In this document: one piece after another, positions 58,343 to 64,000 of the stretch | Numbering within the stretch: position 1 is the stretch's first letter | How the letters are laid out: every line of letters begins with the position of its first letter | NCBI RefSeq assembly: GCF_002101965.1 | Contig: NZ_LQQA01000015.1 | Coordinates: 682,001 to 746,000, forward strand | Direction: 5' to 3' | Length of the DNA: 64,000 bases | Origin: Mycolicibacterium wolinskyi | GTDB lineage: Bacteria > Actinomycetota > Actinomycetes > Mycobacteriales > Mycobacteriaceae | Translations under genes and position numbers: made by a program | The notes under the pieces: model-generated | Seen by the model: only the letters and a program-made list of their open reading frames with translations | What the model was told of the DNA's origin: nothing | Databases searched by the model: none

Positions 58343-60835
58343 CTAGGGCTTCGGAGCGAGCATCGCGCGCAGCATCGAGAGCATCTCCGATCGCGATTCC
58401 GCGCCCAGCCGCCGGCGGATCCGCGCCACGTGATGCTCGACGGTCTTCGCTGAGATGAACAACTGGCTGCCGATGTCGCGGTACGGCATCCCGAGCAGTA
58501 GCAGCTCGGCGACCTCGCGTTCGCGATCGGACAGCCGGGCCGGCCCCGAGCTGGAATGCTGGGCGGCCGGGGTGTGCGCGGCGATCGGTGCGGGCGCGTC
58601 ATCGACGGCACTGGTCTGCTTGAGATCCCTCGCCAGTTGCAGCATGGCCTGAGACACCCGCGGGTCGGGCGTCTGCAGCGCGGCCTGGCTCGCCAGGCGG
58701 GTTCCGTCCCAGGTCAACCCGTACTGGGACAACCCGCGTGCCGCCGCGGTGACCTCATCGGAGTCGACATGGTTGGCCAGCACCCGCAGCCAGATACGTC
58801 CCGCGTTGGCCAGCGCCCTGGCGAATGCACTCTGGCCCGCCGCCGCCGTCAAAGCCTGGCCGTGCGGCGCGACCGCCGCCGGGGAATTCGCCAAGATCCC
58901 GGCATGCACACCGGCCCAATGCAACGGCACCGACCACAAGACCGGCTTGCCCAACGCATCCAACAGGCCGAACGCCTCGGTCAGTGTGTGCTGCAGCCGG
59001 TCGATCTGGCGCATCCGGGCGCCCGCCACCCACAGCTCGCCGAGCGGCAGCAGTGAATAGAGGTCGATCGAGTACTCGGCAAGCACCTCCATGGCGGCAT
59101 ACCAGTGCTTCTGCACGGCACCGCTGTCCCCGCTGCGCCGCGCGATCGCGGTGCGCAGCGCGGCCGCCCACAGTGCGTCGCGCCGGTGCAGGGCGGGCCC
59201 GGTCTCGACCGCGGACACATCGGCGGCAGCCGCGGCCAACTGGCCGTCCTGCATCTTGACCCAGCCGAGCAGTAGCCGATGCCGGTACGCGGTGAACGCG
59301 GCAGCGCCGTCGTCACCGGCGCGCACGGCCCGGCCGATCACGCTGCGGGCCCGTACCGGGTCGCCGCCGTGCAGCGCCGCGAGGGTGACGAGGGCGGCCG
59401 GGGTGTCGGGTGCGACGCCGGCGGTCTGGTGCTCGGTCGTGACGGCCTGCCCCAGTCTCGCGATGGTCACCGCGAACGGCTGGTCGAGGGACATCAGCAA
59501 CCCGTCGGCCAGGTTGCGGGCGGCGCGCGCGGTCGACGTCGGAGGTCCGGCGAGTTCGGCACTGAGCGCGGTGCGCGCGGCGGCGCCATCACCCACCGCC
59601 AACTGCACGACCGCCCCGGCCGAACTGATCGCGGCATCCGGATACGGGCCGAGCCACCGGAACAGATCGGCGGCCTGGGCCGCGCTTCCGTCGTGCACCG
59701 CGATACTGGCCGCGATGCGCACGGCCGCCGCGCGCTCGGCCGGATCGTCGGAGCTGAGCAGTTCATCGGCCATGCGCCCGGCGGTGCCGCAGTCGCCGGC
59801 CAGGGCGAGTGCATCGGCCAACGGCGTGGTCTGCGCGGCCGATCCCGATTGCACCGCGGCCCGGTACAGACGCGCCGCCCGCGCCGGCTGACCCTGTGCG
59901 TGCGTGGCGTGGTCGGACAGCGCCTCGGCCAGGCGATCGTCGCGCAGTCCGTGCTCGGCGAGGCGCACCGCGAGTTCTGCCGACAGTGTGGACAGTTCCA
60001 GCTGCGAGCTCAGCAGCGCCGACTCGATCTCGTGATGCCTTGCGGCGCCGGCGATCTGGGCGATGCAGTCGTGCACCAGCCGCAGGAACCTGCGGTCGTG
60101 CGAAGGCTCGACGAGGCCGCCGGCGCGGGCCCGGTCCACCAAGGTCAACGCGTCGGGGCCGGTCAGCCGCAGCGCCGCGGCGACGTCGTCGGGTCCCAGT
60201 TCCAGGCTCAGCGACGTGATGAGCAGGGTGTCGCGGGTCTGCTCGTCCACCCGGCGGAGCCGCTCGATCAGTGCGAACCGGGCGGCCTCGTCGGGACGGG
60301 TGGCCGCACCGGCCGCAGCCCGGACCAGAAACGGCAGGCCCGCGGTCGCGATCAATACCGACCGGACCGTCTCGGGCGGTGCGGGCGCTCCGAGCGCTGC
60401 CGTGACGATCCGGTTCACCTCGGCGGCGGGCAACGCGCCCAACGTCGCCACCGGGTTCTCCCGCTCCAGTGCGGTCACCAGCGCGCGCAGTGCCTGCCGA
60501 TGTGCGAGCGGTTCGGCCGCAACCACCACCGTGGCCCCCGGATGTGCGACCTGTTCGGTGAGACAGTCGATTTCGGAATCGTCGAGCAGGTGCGCGTCAT
60601 CGACGACGAAGGCCACGTCGGGTGCGTCGGTGGTCCGCGACGGCCTGGTGAGGACGGTGCGCCCGGCCTCGCGGAACGCGGCGCGGATGGCTGCGAGCGC
60701 GGTGCTCTTGCCCGTCCCGATTCCCCCGGACACCAACAGCTTCGCCGGCTCGGTCGGCGCGTCGAGCAGTCGGCCGGCGGCCTCGCGGACGGCCGGCGGC
60801 AGATCCGTGAGGCGTTCCGGCGCCGGGTTCGACAT
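58343..60835 (-). CDS. iniR: IniR-like LuxR/STAND transcriptional activator (Rv0339c-like)
   Basis: An 830-residue regulator. An N-terminal ATPase has Walker A GGIGTGKST (37-45) and Walker B DVAFVVDDAHLL. A long helical-repeat middle (about 250-740) should sense a signal. A LuxR-type HTH ends the protein (LSDREREVAELLLLGMPYRDI...SAKTVEHHVARIRRRLG). M. tuberculosis Rv0339c (IniR) activates iniBAC, the isoniazid-inducible envelope-stress operon, and is thought to respond to trehalose. Size and neighbours agree. It begins 6 bp after the Hsp70-like gene, forming an operon. Confidence 0.85.
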   Translation of the reverse strand: MSNPAPERLTDLPPAVREAAGRLLDAPTEPAKLLVSGGIGTGKSTALAAIRAAFREAGRTVLTRPSRTTDAPDVAFVVDDAHLLDDSEIDCLTEQVAHPGATVVVAAEPLAHRQALRALVTALERENPVATLGALPAAEVNRIVTAALGAPAPPETVRSVLIATAGLPFLVRAAAGAATRPDEAARFALIERLRRVDEQTRDTLLITSLSLELGPDDVAAALRLTGPDALTLVDRARAGGLVEPSHDRRFLRLVHDCIAQIAGAARHHEIESALLSSQLELSTLSAELAVRLAEHGLRDDRLAEALSDHATHAQGQPARAARLYRAAVQSGSAAQTTPLADALALAGDCGTAGRMADELLSSDDPAERAAAVRIAASIAVHDGSAAQAADLFRWLGPYPDAAISSAGAVVQLAVGDGAAARTALSAELAGPPTSTARAARNLADGLLMSLDQPFAVTIARLGQAVTTEHQTAGVAPDTPAALVTLAALHGGDPVRARSVIGRAVRAGDDGAAAFTAYRHRLLLGWVKMQDGQLAAAAADVSAVETGPALHRRDALWAAALRTAIARRSGDSGAVQKHWYAAMEVLAEYSIDLYSLLPLGELWVAGARMRQIDRLQHTLTEAFGLLDALGKPVLWSVPLHWAGVHAGILANSPAAVAPHGQALTAAAGQSAFARALANAGRIWLRVLANHVDSDEVTAAARGLSQYGLTWDGTRLASQAALQTPDPRVSQAMLQLARDLKQTSAVDDAPAPIAAHTPAAQHSSSGPARLSDREREVAELLLLGMPYRDIGSQLFISAKTVEHHVARIRRRLGAESRSEMLSMLRAMLAPKP

Positions 60836-60841
60836 GTCGGC

Positions 60842-62638
60842 CTAGGCGCCGTCCTCGACTGGGACGTCGGGGATTTCGACGGTCGTCGTGGTCGGTGCCT
60901 GTGTCGTGGTCGGCGGTTGCGTCGTCGTGGGCGGTGTGGTGGTCGGTTGTGTCGTCGTGGTCGTGCGCGTGGTGGTCGTCGTCGGTGACGTCGTGGTGGT
61001 CGTCGTGGTCGTCGTAGTCGTGGTGGTCGGGCTCGTCGTCGTCGGAGCCGTCGTCGTGGTCGTCGGCGGTGGTGGCGGGGGCACGATGACGGTGCTCGTC
61101 GCCTGGCCGTCGGGGCCCACGGTCACGGTCGTGATCGGCTCGGGCGGTGGGCCTTCCGGAGACGGGCCCATCGAATACGTCGTGCTGGTCTCGGTGACCG
61201 GGGTCGAATCCGAAGACGTGCCCGTCAGCGTCACGGCGAGACCGCCGCCCGCGAGCAGCACGGCCGCCGCGGCCGCACCGAACAGGATCGGCGGGCGTTT
61301 GTACCAGGGGAGTGGCGCCGGTTCGGCGTCGTACATCTCCTCTTCGTGGCTGAACTCGACGGGCGGGCGCGCCGCTGTCGCCCCCGGCTCGGTCTCATAG
61401 TTGTAGTCGCCACCGGCGTAGGGCACGGGCTCGTTCGGCGGAGCGTCGTCCTGCGACCACGCCAGCGCCCGGAAGGTCGCCGACTCGGGGCCATCGGCGG
61501 CAGCCGCGGCACCCGCCGCGCCGGCAACGCCCGCCGCACCTGCCGCCCAGGCGGCGGTGGGCCCGAGCCCGGTCGGCGCGTCGGCAGCGGCGACCTCGGG
61601 AGCCATGCCGGTCGGCGCGCCGGCCTCGGCCACATGTTCGGCGACCAGGGCCGCCCCGGCCGCGACGACGAGCTGCGGATGCGGTGTGGTGACCACCGGC
61701 GCGCGTAGCCGTTGCGAGAGCTGTTGCGTCACAAGAGGAATCGCGGCACCGCCGCCGACGGTCGCGACGGCGGCGACACTTGACAACGCAATGTTGTTGC
61801 GCTGCAACGTGTCTTCGACGTTGTTGACGAATCCGGCCAGCGGTTCGGCGATGAGCTGCTCGAGCTCGGGCCGGGTGACCCTGACATCGGAGTTGAACCC
61901 CGGCAGGTCGGCGGTGATCACCGCCGCGGTTTCCGCCGACAGTCGTTCCTTCGCCTGTCGGCACTCGGCCCGCAGGCGGGCGAGTGAACCCACGGCGGCG
62001 GTGCCCGCGGGGTCGGCGTCGTTGGCGGCCGCGATGCCGCTGAGGACATGGTTGAGCAGCGCCTGGTCGATCTGATCGCCCGAGAAGTCTTGGTACCGAA
62101 CGGTTTGGCCGACAGGTGCGAAGTCGGCGCCCGCGTCGGCAAGCGTCACGCTCGTGCCACTGCCGCCGAAATCGCACAGCACCACCACGCCTTCGGCGGG
62201 CAGCCCGGGATCGGTGCGCAACGCCGCGAGCGCGGCCAGGGCGTCGGGCACCAGTGCCGGCGGCGCACCGCCCGGCGTGAGGGCCGGCTTGCCCCGCAAC
62301 GCGCCGCGTAGCGCCCCTACGGTGCCGGGGCCCCAGTAGGCGGGGACCGCGATCGTGACGGGCGCGCCGCCGCCGGCCGCGCGGGCCATCACGTCGAGCG
62401 CCTCGGCCAACACCAACTCGCCGCGGTGATGGGATCCGTCCGCGGCGACGATCGGCACGGGATCGCCGACGCGCTCGACGAACCCGGTCAAGGCCAAACC
62501 GTCGCCGCTGAACTCACCCACTTCGGGTGCGCGGTCGTTGAATAGGGTGAGGATCGATCGGCGAACCACCGGTGTGCGGCCTTCGCGGGCTGCCACCAGG
62601 TTGGTCACCCCGATCGACAACCCCAGTGAGTCGGTCAT
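60842..62638 (-). CDS. membrane-anchored Hsp70-like protein with Thr-rich tail (second copy)
   Basis: A 598-residue paralogue of the 9430 protein. The ATPase-like domain has LGLSIGVTN (Ser8 where Hsp70 has Asp; Val for the first Thr), LCDFGGSGTS and TVGGGAAIPL. It lacks the Hsp70 substrate domain. One helix at about 449-470 follows an acidic segment, and the tail is a PPPPPPTTTT-rich stretch ending VPVEDGA. It lies between the IniB-domain gene and iniR and starts the operon with iniR, so a link to the ini envelope-stress response is likely. CAGGAG precedes the ATG. Confidence 0.85.
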   Translation of the reverse strand: MTDSLGLSIGVTNLVAAREGRTPVVRRSILTLFNDRAPEVGEFSGDGLALTGFVERVGDPVPIVAADGSHHRGELVLAEALDVMARAAGGGAPVTIAVPAYWGPGTVGALRGALRGKPALTPGGAPPALVPDALAALAALRTDPGLPAEGVVVLCDFGGSGTSVTLADAGADFAPVGQTVRYQDFSGDQIDQALLNHVLSGIAAANDADPAGTAAVGSLARLRAECRQAKERLSAETAAVITADLPGFNSDVRVTRPELEQLIAEPLAGFVNNVEDTLQRNNIALSSVAAVATVGGGAAIPLVTQQLSQRLRAPVVTTPHPQLVVAAGAALVAEHVAEAGAPTGMAPEVAAADAPTGLGPTAAWAAGAAGVAGAAGAAAAADGPESATFRALAWSQDDAPPNEPVPYAGGDYNYETEPGATAARPPVEFSHEEEMYDAEPAPLPWYKRPPILFGAAAAAVLLAGGGLAVTLTGTSSDSTPVTETSTTYSMGPSPEGPPPEPITTVTVGPDGQATSTVIVPPPPPPTTTTTAPTTTSPTTTTTTTTTTTTTSPTTTTTRTTTTTQPTTTPPTTTQPPTTTQAPTTTTVEIPDVPVEDGA

Positions 62639-62707
62639 CAGGCGTCACTCCTGTTGTCTGGGCCGTCCCTCACCATAGCGGCTCGATCCCCCACGGCCCG
62701 TCATTGT

Positions 62708-62752
62708 TCCCCTAGTGGCGTCAATCCCCTAATGGCGAGTCCCCTAATGGCG
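62708..62752. promoter_or_regulatory. three direct repeats TCCCCTARTGGCG, Rv0340-like/Hsp70 divergent promoter
   Basis: TCCCCTAGTGGCG (62708), TCCCCTAATGGCG (62725) and TCCCCTAATGGCG (62740) recur at 15-17-nt steps between the divergent starts at 62638 and 62857. CCCCTA also recurs upstream of iniB. Confidence 0.75.
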
Positions 62753-62856
62753 CCGCGAGAGGGGTGGGTTCGGCACCGATCCCGGCCGGGGTCCCGCTGG
62801 ATAGCATCGAGTCGTGGCCGACATGGGCCTGTTGACGACCGGGAAGGAGGTGTGCT

Positions 62857-63384
62857 GTGGCAAGTACGTTGCTCGACTTCGTCATGTCGCTCGTGCGTGA
62901 TCCCGACGCGGCCGCACGTTACGCGGCCGATCCGGCCCAGGCCATCGCCGACGCACATCTGACCGACGTGACCAGCGCAGACGTGAACAACTTGATTCCG
63001 GTGGTGTCGGAATCGCTGTCGATGACGGCTCCCACCGGCGGACTCGACGCCTTCGGCGCTGAATCGGCCGGCAATGTCTGGGCGAGTGGCGCGGCCACCG
63101 CGGCGTTCGACGCGTTCGGCGACCATGTGCCCGTCGACGCCGGACCGGATGTGGTGAGCCAGGTCATCGAGCAGCCCACCGAAACCGTGGCGTCGGGTCT
63201 GGATTCCCTGACCGACACCGGGCTCGTGTCCGATCCGTTCGACGAGGCGTCGTTGCAGGTCACTGAGCCGGTCATCGACGATGCCATCACCACGGACCCG
63301 GTGATCGCCGACGATTGGGCACAGCCGGTTGTCGACGACCAGCACCACACCGACGGGGTGGGCGGTTTCGACATCTTCGACTGA
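62857..63384 (+). CDS. IniB N-terminal-domain protein (Rv0340-like)
   Basis: A 175-residue protein. The first ~50 residues (LLDFVMSLVRDPDAAARYAADPAQAIADAHL) form the IniB_N domain shared with iniB downstream. The rest is acidic and repetitive, ending VGGFDIFD. No signal peptide is clear. AAGGAGG 6 nt before GTG 62857 is an ideal ribosome site. In M. tuberculosis Rv0340 sits just before iniB and is induced with it; an envelope-stress role is inferred. Confidence 0.82.
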   Translation: MASTLLDFVMSLVRDPDAAARYAADPAQAIADAHLTDVTSADVNNLIPVVSESLSMTAPTGGLDAFGAESAGNVWASGAATAAFDAFGDHVPVDAGPDVVSQVIEQPTETVASGLDSLTDTGLVSDPFDEASLQVTEPVIDDAITTDPVIADDWAQPVVDDQHHTDGVGGFDIFD

Positions 63385-63403
63385 TCACGTCCGCGATTCG
63401 CAC

Positions 63404-63440
63404 AGCGCACGACCGTATGGTCGTGCGCTTTTGTGCTTTT
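63404..63440 (+). terminator. intrinsic terminator after Rv0340-like gene
   Basis: An 11-bp stem, AGCGCACGACC with GGTCGTGCGCT, a GTAT loop and a T-rich run follow the Rv0340-like stop. iniB therefore probably has its own promoter. Confidence 0.88.
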
Positions 63441-63458
63441 CACCTGCGCAAACCGCAA

Positions 63459-63485
63459 TCCCCTACGTACCCCCTAATCCCCTAA
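63459..63485. promoter_or_regulatory. CCCCTA repeats upstream of iniB
   Basis: CCCCTA occurs three times (63460, 63471, 63479), about 165-185 nt before the iniB start, matching the core of the repeats at 62708-62752. A common activator, plausibly IniR, is inferred. Confidence 0.65.
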
Positions 63486-63646
63486 CGGGGCCGTGATCCC
63501 CACCCCGGACGGGCCCCGTGCGGGGAGGGGAACCGGCCCCGTTTCCGGGGGGTTGGCGAATCCATAACGTTGTCTCCAGATCGCCGGAGAGCCCGGCGGG
63601 GGACTTCGAAAAAGACTTCCCAACAACAACCGAAAGGGTTGGAGCA

Positions 63647-64000
63647 ATGGCTATCTCTCTGATCGACTTCATCCTCGACCTGTTCCGCAGCCCGGCCTCT
63701 GCCGCATCGTTCATCGCCGACCCGGACGGGAGCCTGCGTGACGCCGGCCTGCCGAACGTCACCGCGGCTCAGCTGCACGCCGTCGCGGCCACCGCGGCTC
63801 CGGCCGGTGTGCTGCTCGGCGGTGGCAACCCGGTGCTGGGTCTGCAGCGCGCGGTCGCCGACCACCACAACATCCCGGCACAGTTCGCGGCACCGATCGC
63901 CTCGCCGTTCTCGCCGCAGACGCAGTTCGCGCCGGATGTGGCCAGCCACAACAACACCGACTTCGCGAGCCACAACGACGTCCCGATCATGAGCCCCAAC
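63647..64000 (+). CDS. iniB: IniB, isoniazid-inducible envelope protein (N-terminal part)
   Basis: The first 118 codons of a gene that runs off the window end. SLIDFILDLFRSPASAASFIADP and LRDAGLPNVTAAQLHAVAATAAP form the IniB_N domain; glycine/alanine-rich sequence would follow. iniB is the first gene of iniBAC, induced by cell-wall inhibitors such as isoniazid and ethambutol, with IniA and IniC being dynamin-like proteins that remodel the membrane. GGAG stands 2 nt before the ATG; AAAGGG at 63633 is a better-spaced site. Confidence 0.92.
   Translation, partial: MAISLIDFILDLFRSPASAASFIADPDGSLRDAGLPNVTAAQLHAVAATAAPAGVLLGGGNPVLGLQRAVADHHNIPAQFAAPIASPFSPQTQFAPDVASHNNTDFASHNDVPIMSPN

Noticed and set aside
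60880..61075. Repeated GTCGTGGT tract
   Set aside because: It is the Thr-rich coding tail of the second Hsp70-like protein read on the opposite strand.

Overview
The window is high-GC actinobacterial DNA from a fast-growing Mycobacterium of the M. smegmatis group (Mycolicibacterium). The evidence is a Stf0 trehalose sulfotransferase, the phnDCE/phnF phosphate-uptake locus with its TGGTATAGACCA-type boxes, and a gene order that tracks the M. tuberculosis Rv0312-Rv0341 interval: Rv0312-like, Rv0315-like, Rv0320-like, dcd, udgA, Rv0332/Rv0333-like, rmlA, aspC, Rv0338c-like, Rv0339c (iniR)-like, Rv0340-like and iniB. GTG starts are common, and many genes have a TANNNT box 6-7 nt before the start codon, the mark of leaderless mycobacterial transcripts.

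Layout. 0-9.2 kb: sulfatase and stf0, PAP2 phosphatases (one fused to a lipid kinase), an ArsR/SRPBCC pair, an L,D-transpeptidase-like secreted protein, a SnoaL-like protein and a FAD-Rieske oxidoreductase. 9.4-16.8 kb: a membrane-anchored Hsp70-like protein and a five-gene oligopeptide ABC importer. 17.2-19.4 kb: two secreted proteins, one a GH16 glucanase homologue. 19.5-24.7 kb: phnD-phnC-phnE plus an alcohol dehydrogenase, divergent from phnF. 24.8-32.3 kb: envelope proteins, an ABC exporter, a MarR regulator facing a DinB-like protein across a palindromic operator, and a PGRS-type glycine-rich secreted protein with no PE domain.

32.3-37.4 kb is a small genomic island inserted in the 3' end of a tRNA-Gly(CCC) gene. 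It is bounded by a 35-bp direct repeat and carries an sce7726/sce7725 gene pair (a PD-(D/E)XK-like nuclease and its usual partner), a HAD phosphatase with an unknown small partner, and wrecks of an integrase and an HTH regulator. This is the best candidate for an undescribed (probably defence) system here.

37.8-54.9 kb is core genome: two DUF7159-type membrane proteins flanking dcd and an ammonium transporter, udgA, a P450, rmlA, a PaoABC-like molybdenum aldehyde oxidoreductase, a YibE/F protein, aspC and a small exported protein. 55-64 kb: a large membrane Fe-S reductase with a repeated lysine-rich tail, the LuxR/STAND regulator IniR, a second Hsp70-like membrane protein, an Rv0340-like IniB-domain protein and the start of iniB. 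CCCCTA direct repeats occur in both promoters of the ini region. Four proteins (9.4, 37.8, 41.7 and 60.8 kb) share one layout: an actin/Hsp70-type ATPase-like domain, one membrane helix and a proline- or threonine-rich external tail.
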